Notes: generated by a model from the sequence alone, not told the origin. 64,000 nt of DNA from Acanthornis magna (GCA_036785705.1 JAWUZG010000297.1:1-64000); one strand, 5' to 3'; counted from the first letter of the stretch, positions 10,501-24,900 are shown. A program made the numbers and translations.

Positions 10501-12156
10501 ATCTTTGGAGTGAGGTAGGCTTGGTACCTTTTAGTTACTTTCCTTCAGTGTGAGCCTGCCACTGAGATTTGTTTTCTTGTCCTTGCTGTGAAATTATGAG
10601 TCTTGGTTGTGTTTGTTTCAAAAATACTGCAATTGATAATATATACAAAGTTCTCCTTGCAAGGCAGTCCCTAACCAATTCACAGGTAATATAAGTCTCT
10701 TTCCTAAAGCTGATGTCAGGAATATTTTGTCACTTGAAGTGAGGCGGAAACAAGCTTCAAATTCACATTGATCACCCCCTCTCCAAAACACTGACATTTC
10801 AATTCCTATATCCCTCTGCTGCACAACTGATAGGCCTGGGCAATTAATTCTTGTTTTCCTGCATTCCCAATCTGCCCTTACCAGCTGTCCTTACACTGAA
10901 AACCAACTCGTGTTTGCAACTGGATGCGTAAAATATGACTTAAAAAAACATACCAGTAACAGTGAAGATGTGAATATGAAAATACTAAATGCCAGACTGT
11001 TGTTGACTTTGATATTTCATGTTTGATGAACAAACTGGGATTCCCAAGTTGAGGAAGTGGTAATTAGCATGGTGGCTGCCTCAAGTACACATCCATCCCT
11101 GTGAACAGGATAGTCCTGATATCTGTTAAGAGGTAGTAATAGACTGCATTCTTCATCCTTCTAACACCTAAAGCCTTATTGTGAAGGTAACACACATGCA
11201 ACTTGTGATAAACCTGCAAACCCCAAAGTCCTCTTAGTGGCATCAGCCCTGTTCATATCAAATGAGCATTTATTTTCCTTAAATTCAGAAATCATGTGAT
11301 GACTCATCAAGTATTGGCAAAGCTCTCTGCAGGCAATAAGAGAGTGGTGAGTAGAACAGAGACTTAGTGGATGTGTTGAAAATGCCACAAAGAACAATGT
11401 GTAACCAATGTTATTTGGCATATATGCCCATATTTTATAGTACAAGGTGTTAGTAGCTGTCTGTCAAGGAATAAAAATATAACAATAGTCATGATGTCTT
11501 GTACCACTCCTCTACCTTCTCATAAAGCATAAATACTCAGCTTTTACCTCCATGTTTAAGAATCGGTGATATTACAGTAATATTTAGAACTTCTTTACCT
11601 TAAGCAGTAAAAATAACTTCACTGAGGAATTATGAATTCAACTTCAATGGCCAAATTAAGGATTTGGTTTCAGCTCAACATTTTCTTGGGACCTGCTTAT
11701 TCAGTAATTATATTCACAAAACAAAACAAAACAAAAACCCCCAGGACTTCTTAATTTTACTGAACTTTTACAGTTCCTCCCAGTCTTTCCTATGAGTTTT
11801 TTAATCAGTGGAGTCATTAAACTGAAGGAATTCTGCATTTGTCTGCACAGTAAAGATCGGATTGTGATCACATACTTCTTTTACTATGAATTTTTCAATC
11901 TTTAGACAAGGACTAGGGAAAAAGGATAGAGCAGTTAAATAAGAAAGAAAAGTAAGAAAAATATAAACCCAAGCATTTAGTCTTAATTCAGATTATTTTC
12001 TGATGTACCTTTTTATACAAAATTCATCATAATTCACTCTTTTTCCTTGGTCTTGCTGAAAAATATGTTAAGAAAAATTGCGTCTGCCTTGTCTGAGAGA
12101 GCTGGTGCATATTAAAAAAATCTATGGGTCAGTGAAAATGGAGTTTTATGATAGAA

Positions 12157-12215
12157 CACAAAATACAGTATAAAAAAGTATACAAAATACAGTATAAAAA
12201 GTACACAAAATGTAA
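12157..12215. repeat. Imperfect 24-bp tandem repeat
   Basis: ACAAAATACAGTATAAAAAAGTAT is followed by a second near-copy with one fewer A, and then by a partial third copy (ACAAAATGTAATAAAA). Direct observation; A-rich slippage is the likely origin. Confidence 0.75.
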
Positions 12216-15200
12216 TAAAATAAGAGGAAGCAAAACTTGCTACAAGCAAATTTCATCATTTCATACTGTGGTGCATCTGCATAAAACAGCAGCTGGAACT
12301 GCTCTGCAGCCTTTATAACCTTCTGTTCGTGGTTCTCAACACACGGAGTTACTGGCGTTGTATGTGCACAAACAGAAACTGCCACACCATTATCACACAG
12401 CAAAGCGAACACATTATTATTTTCTCCCTTTTCTCCCATCCCTAGCTAATGTCTCATCATAACAACCTCATCAGCTATCACCGATAATCTGCCCTACCTC
12501 TTATCTTCATCTCAAATGCAACTCAAAAAATGACTCTAAGGTAATAACCATGGCCAGCCTGGCTGTGAGCTGAAGGCAGACAGGGAACTGGGAAAAGCAG
12601 CACGTGCAAAAGGCTGACCTTCAAAACAGCCATTTGCAAAACGTATGTGCTGCCATAAAATAACATTAAGTAACCTTTCCTGTGCTGCTGCTCTCAGTTT
12701 CACACCGAGGCTGATCAACACTGCCCTGCAGCACCCACACACTCATGAAGGTTCCTGGTTTAAAGTCATTTAGCCTAATAATACCACTAGCTTGAAAATA
12801 GCCTAGTGTACCCCACAGAGGTGGCAACAAAGCAAAAGCCAAGCCAGGCCAGACAGCCCAAAGTGTCCCCCCCAGCAGATGACCCCACTGGCTGCCTGGG
12901 ACAGGCACGACCCCCACCTGCAGAAACCCTCAAAGACAGAAGCACTTTCTGGGCCAACCAGCTAGACCGTACAAAATGAAGTTGATGTGGTGAATTCAGT
13001 GAATTTGGTACTTCTGTGAAAGGAGTCAGTTTTCCCTCCACCCTGCCCATCTATAACTTTGTGGGGAAGAGATTTTGTTTTATAAGTTTTGTTTCATAAA
13101 TAATGGCCTATGCCCATGAGACATCATGGGGCTCGCCATAACTGCCCTGGTGCCAAGGGATTCTTTTCCTAATATATACCTGAATATTAGACTGCAGGGC
13201 CCTGCATTCCCTCAACTTGCAGAAAACACTCAGCAATATTATCCAGACCAAAGAAGCTTGGGTACACAGCACGGCTTCAGCTGGAACTCTAGTCCATTCA
13301 CCCACAGTGGGCTAACGACTGCAGCTCAGAGCATGAGGAGCACACAATAAAAAAAGAGTTTGAAGACAACTTTTTTCCTCCACACCACTCATTTACTCTC
13401 CCTGGTGTTGCTCAGGCCTCACAGCTCCCCAGTTCACAGCAGGAACTTCAACCCAGTGTGTTATGACAGGCATATTCCAGTGGCTAAGGCAGCCCCACTG
13501 GCAGTCTTATTCACAAACTCCTTCCAGCATTTCAAAAATTAAAAATAAGCTGATTTGCCATGCATGTGAGATACTTCTTCCACACACAAGTCCACCTGCA
13601 AACATAAATTTTAAATGTTCCTTTCTCCATTACTTATTCCCTCCATACTTTGTGCTTATACATTGTGGAGCACAGAATGATCTGTTGTTCATTTAAGAGC
13701 TTAAAAATCCATACCAGTTTCCCGGAACTAAAGCCAACACACTGCTTTACTCAAGCGAGATCTACTCCACAAAACACAATTACCCAGCAATTGACTACAC
13801 ATCAATGGGACAGCACATGATTAGACAACAGTGGGGAATCCTAATGATCCCCTGTGAGAATTAGGGGAGTGCAAGCCTCTCATTTTCTGCTCCATGATGT
13901 GTAGATGAAAAGCGCACTGGAAAGAATACAAAATGAACGGCAGTATTTCTGTGCACATCCTAACTTCATTCCCATGGGAATGTGGAAATCTAACAAGACC
14001 ATGATTATCACATGGAAGACAAAAAAACCACTGACCATAATGTCTTATTTAAAAGCACAATGACTTGTCCACATCTTTAGCCCTGATGTTTTCAAAGTGG
14101 CTCTTAGACACACATACTCAACTCCAAAGTATTTGGGAGCTCGCCAACATCCACAGGTAGGTGGCAGATCCACTGTGCCACAGCTCTAGGGAAACTTCAC
14201 CTGACTCTGAGTGGAGGATTACTCCTCTGACAGAGCACTGCAGTGGAATTAATACAGCTCTCCCAAGGCCAGACATAGTGCAACAGCGTGCTGCAAGGAC
14301 GCTGACCAATATTTATTTGTTTATTCCATTCCCCATCACATGGGTAGGGGAGAGTTTGAACCATGCATATGGGTTTCTCTAATCTTCTGAAGAAGAAAAT
14401 AATTTCAAAATGAGCTATAAACCATGATTTCACACTCTATTCACTTCAACCCAGGATATATTAACATCCCAAGAGAGATGTGAATGTTACCAAAGGCTGT
14501 CAAATTAACAGAAATACATTGACAAAAAGGATTAGGTTATGTTAGTGCAGCATTAATGGTGCTAAGTGATGGAAAAGCATGGCCTAGCTTACAGCAAAAT
14601 TCCTTTTTTCCTGTTCACAAAAAGAAATGCAATTTCTGTCACCTGATTTTTGTCCTTGCTTGATTTGTTTGACATATTTTAAAGGGATTCTGTGGCTTTC
14701 TCTTTCATGGTTCTTTCACAATCAGTACTTTACAAGGTTTGACACATAAAAACTCCTCAACAGAGCTGATCAAATTGCTTCGCAGTTTTAGGAAATTTAG
14801 TGATGCATACGCTACAATACAAATTCAGCAATTATACAGGGAAATTAGGGCAGCAATGTCCAGCATGTGTAATTTTAGCAAATACCTCCTGTCTGGTGTG
14901 TACTATCTTCCAGTAACTGGATTTTTGACTGCTTTAGGTCTCCTGTGTCACACAGTAAAAAAACAATGTTTCCCTTGTTCCCTGGGCAGCCAATTTTGTG
15001 GAGCACATGCCAACATTATCAATGGGATTTGCCATACTAGATTAACCTCATAGTTCACCTTGTCCAGGACCAAGTGACTAATGTTATCCATATGGTATTT
15101 TCAAATATTACTTATTTTGCCACTCTCAGTAAGCCTAGTTTGATTTCCTTTCTTGGCAACAGATGTGCATTGAACAGGGCTCTCAGTGAGCAATAGCTCT

Positions 15201-17167
15201 CTAAAATGTAGCTCAGTTTTCTCTTGTTAACTTCATCCTCTCCCAAAGCATTCTTATCCCACTGCTCAATTGCTGTGCATTTAGTAAGCTTCCTTCTTTC
15301 TTTAGTTTTTCCTATCAATACAGTTCAGTAGAAAGCAGTATGTTTTGAAGACTGTTTGAAGGAATTAGATGGCTGATTTAGCCTGAAACTTATTTATTGT
15401 CATGTTTGGTGATGATCAACACTGAAGAAGTGACAGTAAGGTACTTTTTACACTGCTCTAAGCTATAGTCAGCAAGGGACTGGGAGAGAAATTACTGGAA
15501 CATTTCTATCTTCCCAGCACGCACAAATACTTACTGTTGTTGCAAGCATCTGAGACCTGCAGGTCTGGCTCAAAGCTGTCTCTCCTTCCACTGCTCTGAT
15601 TCTGTGCCGAAATATCTCAGGTAGTCAGAAGAATCTGACAGCACATCTATCTTCCTGTTATTTATACTCACCAGTGTAGTACTTGAGCAGTTAATGATAA
15701 CACGCAGTGTACCAACACCAATGTCCTTTGGCAAACATCACTTAGGACACTTCTTTTGCAAGCTGTACACATGTAAAGTGAATATTTCTCTTCTACTTGA
15801 GGAAGTAATAAAGCCTTGGAGTCAGAGACATTAAATTTACTCATCTATTGGGAGAGTTAGAAGATGAAATACAAAGGCTGCTATGCTGTATTTTGGATGA
15901 CCTTAGTTCTAAAGCACCCATGACTATGTGATGTTGTTTGCTCCCTGTCTCAAGTCATTCCCTGTACATTCAATTAGCAAAAATAATTGCTTCATCACAA
16001 ACTGAATAAAAATGCCAAGACCCATTTAGAGACAACAGCAATCATTAAAAAAAACCCATCTGCAGGAGAGCTGAAGGCATTTCAAATACGCATATGAGAT
16101 TTAAAAATAGAAGAACACTTCAGAGTGTTCCAACTGCAGACAAAATCCTGTTTAATTTCAAAGGTGGCAGGGTTACTAATGCATCAGCTACTTCAAAGAC
16201 AACAAAATAAATTGCTTTTTTAAAACACTGGCAGTTCCTTCCAACATGATGGGAAATGCATAAGATTTACCAAATATGAAATGTAATGTGCACAGGTTGC
16301 TCAAAAGATGCCTTAATTTGCATGAGGGAGCATTACAAAAGGCATAACTTATCATCACAGTTAGGCTTAGCTTTGGAAATTGCTGTTCAGTCATGAACCT
16401 CAAATAGTCAACCCACAAGGCCATCTCTCCATTTTATTCCATAATGCTGGAAAAATAAAGTGTTGTTTATATAGCTGGAAGGCTTTGCTCTCTTATAAAA
16501 CACAACAGGAGAGTAATTTATTTAATATCATTATTTAGCATGTGCATGACCATAGATAAATAGCAATCCACTGAAGAATTTAAGGCCTCCCCTGAAATAT
16601 TTTTACAATCCTCTCAAAACCAATGAACTTTTGACTCGGGACTGGGTTTTGTTTTCAACAATTATTTTTCCTAAATCTATTAGCAAGCTCTTATTAACCT
16701 TTGCACTAAATGCAATTAAAAACACAATGCCATGCACACAGGAAGGGCATATGCCTGGTTACTGGGATCCTCATTCTCAAGCTGAGATGGCAAAAGTTGT
16801 TCCTCCACGTTGAGTTTTACTGGCTCCATACAGCAACTCGCCAATGAAGTTGCCAAATAAAATATGAAAAGCTATGTTTGGTTTATGGTTGAAAAGTTTT
16901 CCTTGCATTTAGGAGCTCATATAAACACAACACTGCATGGATAACAAAGTCTGAGCCCCTAGGCTTCTAAGGCGTGCTGTGCTGTGTCCTTTGGATGATA
17001 TTATCTCGATGGATCATATTGTCACCTGAAGTCTACCCATTTTAATGAAATTATAGTTTACTCTATGGATCAGGTGATCTTTTAAGATGCTTTCAGAAGA
17101 TGAGCATAAGGAAATATAAAATGAAAACATTCAAGTTTATCAACAAAAACCTGAAGCCTGTGTTTCC

Positions 17168-17193
<26 letters not shown>
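17168..17193. repeat. A26 homopolymer
   Basis: Twenty-six consecutive A. I looked upstream for a retroposed cDNA that this could be the tail of and recognised none. Confidence 0.92.
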
Positions 17194-17198
<5 letters not shown>

Positions 17199-18080
17199 GA
17201 GAAGAAGCTGAGAAACTGGAGGAAACCAGAGAAACACATAATTGTTTGCAAATAGTGGCTGGGTAAATAAATTCAGGCACAGGCTTGGTACACACTGTGT
17301 GATAGGGGAACAGTTCCCTTCCAAGTCTGAATTTTCATCAGGACACGCACATCTCCATCTGTTGCAGAGCCAAAACAAGAATTCAAGCTCGACAACTGCT
17401 TTGAAATTGAGAGGAACTGCTACCAGGACATTGAGCGATAGTGTAAACCATGTAAAAGAATTATTCTTAATGATTAGTGTTTTATATATGATGGCTATTG
17501 ATCCAGTTACTGGATGTGTTTTACAGGGAATGGAAGTACTCCGGGGGAAAAAAAAGAAGATAATAGTGAGTAATAAATGGAACTTTTAAGTTTTTTTCTA
17601 CCACTTGCATATGTATGTATAGATATATGGTATAATACTTAAATCAGTGTCTCCAGGTTCTGCCAAACAAAAGAAATGTCAAAGTAGTAATATCATACTT
17701 TTCCTATTAATAAAACAAGAGGATACTATCACCTTTCAGGAGTGGGAAGGCCTCATCATATTCTGCCTTCCTCTCCAAATTCATTGAACAGTAAATATTT
17801 CAAAGGGCTCAATCTTGTTCATTCACTCCTTTTTTTTGTGCAGCTTTGTATAGCTCCTTTGAAGCAGCAGTCCTCAAAGGATCAGACACTGAGTTTTCTA
17901 ATCCTGTTTCAACTTCTCAGCAAGACTTCTGAGTTATGTTAAAGATTAGGCAACATTTTTTCTGTGCTGAGGCCTTCTAGGCATCTGAACAAGGAATGAG
18001 CCCCCCAAATACGCTAAACAAAGGTGACACTGCTGTTAGCCATAAAACTCCTTAAAGGAGATAATTTCTATTAACAAGAA

Positions 18081-18198
18081 GAAAACCAAACTAACAAACA
18101 AACAAAAAAAAACCCCAACCCCCCCAACAACAAAAAACCCCCCAAAACAAAAAAAACAACAAAAAAACCCCCGCACCAAAAAACAAAACAAACAAACC
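18081..18198. repeat. A/C-only low-complexity tract
   Basis: Nearly all A and C for about 118 bases (AAACAAACAAAAAAAAACCCC and similar), with blocks of five to seven C. It is the compositional complement of the T/G tract at 19587-19707, so the two could pair across about 1.4 kb. Reading frames called across it on the minus strand are artefacts of composition. Confidence 0.9.
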
Positions 18199-18542
18199 GT
18201 TATTTAAACCAGCCCTTATCATGCCATCTGAATCAAAAAACATATGTACATAACAAACTTCTACAATCAAGTAAATAGGAAACAACTGGGATTTTAGCAA
18301 TTGTGCCATATATGAAAAATGTTCAAAAAAGGGTCAAAGTGCGATCCACTGGGGGATGGAAAGCCAAATGTTCCTGCAAACTCCTTCCTTAAAATGCTGT
18401 TATGTTTAGCAAAGGTTGTAAACAGCCCACTCTCAGGTATAAAGTATGGGGTGTGAATCCTACCACAACAACCCTACAGGCAAGTATTTTCTGTAAATAC
18501 GTCTTATTCCAGGCAATTTTGAGCACATGTGGACATGGGTGG

Positions 18543-18583
18543 ATGTGTGTGTGTATATTTGTGTGTGTGTGTATGTGTGTGTG
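18543..18583. repeat. (TG)n microsatellite
   Basis: TG dinucleotides interrupted by TATATT and TATG, about 41 bases. An interrupted, and therefore probably slow-changing, dinucleotide repeat. Confidence 0.92.
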
Positions 18584-19154
18584 CCTGGGCACATTGGTGA
18601 GAATAAGACCACAATGTTATGAACCACCACATCTCACAAGTTCAGAATTTCAAATTTCAGCTGCACTGACAGTGTTTCTTAGTTAAATTATTCTTTATCA
18701 ATTTCTGTGAAATATTTGGTGACACACAGAATGGAGATTTTTTTTTTTTCTGAAATTAAGTAGAATGACTCCTGCGTAGCTGTTTGGGTTACTAACATCA
18801 TGCAAATATGGCAAATTTCTTCTCTAAACATATTCCCTCTCACCCCTCCTGTAGCTGAGGGATTTTACAGGGGAACTGACAACTCAGGCTGCTGAGTTCA
18901 TACCCACACAAAGGCTCCTGCCCAGAAGGTGTCAGGATGGGACTGTAACAATAAAGGTAAGCTCCAAGGTAAAAGATATGCTGCTGACCTCTAAGTGTTC
19001 CTTTGAGATGTGGGGCCATATGGAGCTCACAGGAGGGATGTGTGCTGGCACCAGGGGAGTTTCTGTCCTAGCAGTAAATGCAGAAGGCATGCTGCCAGCC
19101 ACCTTCCCTTCATACAGTCAGAAAAGGGGCACAGAGGGGACCTTTCTCTCAGCC

Positions 19155-19258
19155 AAAGAGGTCCGAGATGAGATCAAACCCTTCAACAGAACTGTAACAG
19201 GAGAAAATGTTGCACGTGTACACACTAGTGGCACATTTCAAAGTCGAAGAGACACAAG
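19155..19258 (+). other. Weak internal-exon candidate
   Basis: A short pyrimidine tract ending in CAG (19149-19154) precedes an open stretch within a longer frame (18978-19328). Two donor-like AAGTGAGTAT sequences follow, at about 19257 and 19281. Neither has G at the last exon base, and the encoded residues match nothing I recognise. The reading phase does not join to the candidate at 20114. Most likely chance; listed so a transcript search can test it. Confidence 0.12.
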
Positions 19259-19586
19259 TGAGTATCCTTCTGATATCCAAGTGAGTATGCCCTTCTCCTT
19301 TGGATGCGAGTACGAAGTCATTCTGTGAATGGCTTCAGTGTGCAAAGCCATGACATGAACAAAAGCTGAAGCACAGCCCCTGCCAAGTCCAGCATTGCTC
19401 CCAAAACATCAACAGTGACACACAGAACTCAACTCCAACTGGTGCTTCAGGCAGCTGCCCTGCCAGCCACTCAGATAGGGAGATGAAGAAACCTTGAGTT
19501 TTTCTGTCTGGCCTCCAGGGAAGTGAGCAGTCATAATCTGAAATGTGAGAACAATCCTTTCCGTTGTAAGAATTCCACTGTGACAG

Positions 19587-19707
19587 TTTGGTTGTTTTTT
19601 TTTTTGCTTTGGGTTTTTTTGTTTGGTTGGTTGGTTGTTGTTGTTTTTGTTTGTTTGCTTGTTTGTTTGTTTGGATTTTTTGTGTGTTTTTTTGTTTTTT
19701 TTTTTTT
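19587..19707. repeat. T/G-only low-complexity tract
   Basis: Almost purely T and G for about 120 bases, with GTTTGGTTGGTTGGTTG and TTTGTTTGTTTG runs. The apparent frame over 19523-19717 is a composition artefact (W, F, V, L and C only). It mirrors the A/C tract at 18081-18198. Confidence 0.9.
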
Positions 19708-20113
19708 AGGAGAATAGGGGCCTGTTTGACATTTCTGTTCTAGTCACACAAAGGTGAGTGGCCCTCTAAAAGGTGGTGTTCTACCAACACAGAAAACCAG
19801 AAACTTTCAGCAGTTCTCATGCTGACAGGTTTGTCCTGAAGACCGATTTTGTCTGGTTTTGGAGCCCAACTGATGAGAGCACAATTTCCTGTGTCTCAAG
19901 GAAACTCTGCCAGAGAGTAGCCCTGGAAAAAAGGGTGTTTTTAATTAGGTTTACTTTTCTTTCTAGCTGACTCTAGACCTGCTGAAGAGGGAAAATGTAT
20001 AAACCTTTGTATGCAAATTCATTGAGCAGCTGGGGATAGCTCTCTTCATTTCTTTTTAGCTCTTTGCTTCAGTGTCATGCAGGATATTTAACTGTGATGT
20101 TTTCTTCTTCCAG

Positions 20114-20290
20114 ACAGGAAAACAACTGGGTAGACCCATTAGAGACCAAAAATTCGCTACCATAGCCCTTGATGCCCGGGTTGATCATAACCACACACTT
20201 TCTAGACCAAAGTCAGATACTACAGTGTGGAATTTAAGAACAAGATGGGGAAACCCAGGACCAAAGTTAAAAAGCAAAAAAATAAAATAG
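20114..20290 (+). other. Terminal-exon candidate, 58 codons
   Basis: TTTTCTTCTTCCAG (ending at 20113) is a good splice acceptor. It is followed by an open frame of about 58 codons, starting T-G-K-Q-L-G and ending in a lysine-rich tail (KLKSKKIK) at the stop TAG (20288-20290). An AATAAA lies at 20281-20286, overlapping the end of the frame. Composition is balanced, unlike most frames in this window. I do not recognise the protein, and no upstream exon in a compatible phase was found nearby. It could be a real last exon, a lncRNA exon or chance. Confidence 0.2.
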
Positions 20291-23200
20291 TGCAAGTTCT
20301 CAAAACCATTTAAAAAGTAGTTAAAGCAAATTAAAATTAAAAATTTAAGGGTCGTGATGCATCCAAACAGTGGGGAGAAAACAGAAATTATAATACAAAC
20401 AACAAATGAGAGGAAACTGAGGTAGAAATGAGCTCCAGTGTTCTTACTCTCATGTGAAGCACACAGTGTGGACAACCCAGATTATGTGCTACAAGTATTA
20501 CAAAGCCAAAAACCAAAATTATCTGAACAGCAACCCTTGAATATATATGCCCAAGATGTGAACACAAGAACATAAATGAACCAACTGGATCAGTGATTCA
20601 ATCACTGGCAGTAAATTCTGAGCACTTGGTTTGGTAACATTATCTAATTTCTTACTTCTCATTGCTTATTTCAAACTACAGATCACGGGACTGACAAAAA
20701 ATGAAACATCAGAATTTTCATAGATGAGTAGCTGGCTGTATAGTATTCACTGTCTGGCAATGAAACAAAAGCAGATCAAAGCTACAGTTACAGATCAAAT
20801 ACACAAGAAAACCTCTAACTGGGGCTTTTTTCATCAAAGTCACACACACACATGTGGAATTAACATGAGTAATTAATAATCCAGGCTAAGGTGAGTCAAG
20901 CAAATTCTAGACATACATCCCAGAGAGCTGTTCTATTTCTCTTTAGAACCACCAGAGAGAAATGGCCTTTTCTAGATCATGAGTCATCTTATTTTAAAGT
21001 GGCTGTCTGGTTTAGATTTGATGTAGTTCATCCCAGCTTACGTTTTAACCTCTGACTGCAAAAAGAGTCCAAACAACCTGCTTTGAAATAGATATCTATC
21101 TTAAAAATATCCAAAATTCCACAGAATAGATTCCACCTCTAAGGCAAGGCCCATCATGGTGAGCAGAAGTTTACTCTAAATATCAACACATTTGACAGCT
21201 TTAGCTGTTTCGTGAAAGCTCAGCTCATCCTCATCTTTGTAAACTTTAATGTCAGTTCTGAAAAAAAGCTCTGCAACAGTTACGCAACAATGCTTTTGAC
21301 TTTAGCCCTTGAAAAATAAGGTCCATGACAGTCATAAAAATGTGATGATCTTCTCTTCGTCTTTTTTTCTCTAATAGGGTTGAGTTATTGTGGCACAGCT
21401 TAGCCTTATACAGGCAGATCCACCACACTTTGTGAGAAATAACACCACAAATCCAATGATTTGAGGTGGTAGAATTTATGATGTGCATCGTGGGTAAATA
21501 TTTTCCCCTCTAATTTCTCAGAACTTATTTTCTTTTAGCAGAGATGAGTATCTCAGTACGTCCAAAATTTGGAAGTCTATCTTTTTGTAAACTGCAGTTT
21601 TATACTTCTCATCGCACATAATAGCCAGAAAGGTCTGACTGAAAAAAAAGCTGAAACATGAATGAAATGTTTCACTACATATCCAAGCAATATATTTGGA
21701 CCCTAAGTTCATTAAATTAATAGTTCTAAACTCAAGTGAAGAGTTTGAAAGCGGTATGTCTGTAGTATGCCTACAGATACAATTGGCAATGACAAAAATA
21801 AGGAAGGTCAACTTCAGAATGTGAAAATATTTTACACCAAATTCTTCCCCTGTCTTTCCTACAAAAGTCACATGTAGTGCAGGGAATTGTGTACTTGTTA
21901 TCGGTGCAGTGTGACCAGCAGCCTCAAAATCTCTGTTTCTCTTGAAGCTCTTTGGGTGACAAAATGGGGTTAACGCCCAACTGATATGAGCTCTTCTGTG
22001 ACTTCAGCATGAATGTGTGACTGTAACTCAGCAGTCTCAGAACATGGATCATAATTAAGACACAGTTTCAGAAAGCAAAAATTGGAGGAAGATATGACAT
22101 GAAACACTACCCAAACAGCACTGATTACATCAGGATGCAATAATCCAAATACCAATAGTCCAAAGATTTATTATCCCTAGAAGAGAACACCTTTTGACCA
22201 GATGGTGTTCCAGACTCTGCCTCACACCTTGGAGGAGCTCAAGAAGGAGCTCAGGTCTGAAATTGCTAATTTCTCATCGATACAACTGAAATGGGTAATT
22301 CATCATCTATGCTTCCTTTCCCCAGCTGAAGCTGAGAGAAGATTTATTTGGAGAAATTCCAACTGATTCATTTTAAAGAGCAATAACATATGCCAAAAGA
22401 TTAGGACAGTATAAGAGGTAGTTTGAGATCCTAGTTGAAAGAACAAATATTATTAAAAATAACACAACATAATGAAACCACAAGTTTTCTTCCGAATTCT
22501 AAGTTTCCAGAGAAAAGCATGAGATTCCAAATGCAGAGAGATTACACAAGTATTTAAAATAAATACAAATGACATGTCAAGTGAGCTTGGGTAAATACAG
22601 TGCCAGGTAACTGAAGACAGTCTAGAATTTGGTGTATTATAAGCCTACCTTTTCCAGTACTAAAGATCAGGATTTAGGAGACTTTATCGAACTTTAGTAG
22701 TGCATGTTATTGCATTACTCTGGGGGGAGGAAGGAGACATGAGGAACAAGGGAGGGACCAGTATGGGAATTCCACACCCATACTTTATTTTTAAAAAATA
22801 CTGTAAGAAAGGCTCAATGCAACTTGCTTGCCAGATAACATAGCATCTGTCTTGCTTTGTTTAAATAAAAAGTCTTACTAATGTTGCATCTAATCTAGAA
22901 TTTAAAGAGGCTAAAGATTTTCCAGTAGTATGCTTTTATTCTGCTGAATGTTTTGAAACACAGAAAGAGGAGCTGCCTCAAATATTTATTCACTGTCCAC
23001 TCAATTCTTTAGAAAAGGAAGATCTAAAAGCATATCTGGCAGCCTATTTCTGTGCAGGAGCACTCAAGTACTTGTCATCTGGCATAAGCAAGCCTAATAA
23101 TGCTGAGTCCCTTCTACTTTTTATTTCTGCAAAGGACTAAATCCAGAGATTAACTGTAACATCTTTCAACTACAGGCTCACATATTCATGAAAAACAACA

Positions 23201-24900
23201 AGAAAATCTAAATCAGTACTTAATTTTTTGCGGCATCTTCAAGAGCAGCATGTTAGAAACTATAATAGTCCAGACACAGGAGTCATTCTACAAGCTGATT
23301 CTGAAATACTGCATATATAGTTTTGAAGGGTTTTAGGAGTTCTATTATTTAGGTTTGGGAAAATAAGCTCAGCTTGGTTTTAGGTTGTTATTTTGACAGA
23401 TAATTTAGATAGCAGGCAATTTCAATATTTTTCATAGTAAACCACAGACTGCAAAGTTATGTTAAGAAAAATATGTCAAATATGTGCAATAGCAAGAAGC
23501 AATACAACATCATTTAAAAACAAGGTATTAAACATAGGTAATTTAGGTATAGTGCTGGGCCTATAGATGTGTGCTGGAACCCTACTTTTGCTCAGCTTTG
23601 ACTGCTGTCCAAACCTAATGAAGACTTGGAGGACCCAGGAATAGGCTTTGACTGAATGATGAAGTACAGTAGAAGAGAAAATGAGCCTTGCTATGGCCCT
23701 GCCTTTTCAGTATAGAGGTCAGGAGCCAGACCCACTCTGTGCAAGTCCATCACCATCTATAACCCAATTCCCTCCTTCTATGTCCTGGAAAACATTTGCA
23801 ATGCACAAGTCACTTAACATCCAAAAGAGGCTTCCCACTGGCTACAACAACTTGTTTTGGCAAAGTGGGCACAGATTCAGGTTATGATTCATTCTTCAGC
23901 CTTTTCCTGCACATGTGGCATGGAACTGATAAGTACCTTGCAAGCCTCATGATTGTCAGTAGCCCTGGTGTAACCTGACTGCTAACAGTGACAGCGGGGG
24001 CCACAGCACTGGGTACTCAGTAGCCTCATATAATAAGCAGAACTGTTTAAACATCTAAGAAATACAGAATTAAGGGGTTGTTGTAGCCATTACTGAAGAA
24101 GCCAAATACCAGAAGTATGCAGCTCTAAGAAAAATAATGTCATTACTCACATTCTAGCTTCTTTTACCTGAACCTTATTGAACACATTGGTTAAAGGCTT
24201 GCGACCTCTTTTTCCTGAAATTCAGACGAGTAAATGAAGAATAAAACTGATGCTAAATATGCAGTTATATTTTAAGCTTTATTCATATATCTTAAGTGCA
24301 AATATCATATATCTATATCTGCAAATATTCTAGGAAATGCAACGTGCATTTGAATTTTTAAGCCGTTATTTATCGTAGACAAATTCTGAATTCATCACTC
24401 TAAATGCTGGCATATGAAAACTGAACTGTTCTAACCACATAGAATACTGTGAAATACTTCTTTTTCTATCTTTTCTTTTTGTTCTTTCTTAAGAAATTAA
24501 GACAGGTTGGAGATCTCAACATTGCTTTATGGATTCATTTTTAGCACTATCAAAATTTTCATTTCAACTTTTAATTGGTCTATCTATTATGCTATAAAAA
24601 CAGTATAATTTTGTTTTTACATTATGTAAATGATAATACAAAATTCAGAAATAAATACTCTCAATAGAATAAAAAATGAAATACACACCTTCCTATTAAT
24701 ATTCTGATTCTGAAGAATCTGCATATCTCAATGTAATGTGTCTGATGAAAAGAAACACAGACCTGATTTTGAATGAGATCTGCTTGAAGTAGGGCATGGG
24801 CAATGTAAATGCTTTCAAATCATTCATCCAATTACAATTACATCAAATCAAAGTGAGATAAATGAAAACTAGAAACTTTGCAGATACTATTTAAACAGAT

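Larger units (their letters stand above)
7563..18080. other. Unique AT-rich non-coding sequence
   Basis: About 10.5 kb with no recognised gene or transposon. Local features are a 24-bp near-tandem repeat (12157-12215), an (ACAAA)n-like stretch near 11715-11735, and an A26 run (17168-17193). There is a somewhat more GC-rich patch at 12550-13100, where frames overlap on both strands without motifs. All other frames are short and of biased composition. Probably a deep intron or intergenic DNA. Confidence 0.6.

Noticed and set aside
18091..18309. Minus-strand frame rich in F, L, G and W that looks like a membrane protein
   Set aside because: It is the translation of the A/C-only tract read backwards; the plus-strand frame at 19523-19717 is the same artefact from the T/G tract.
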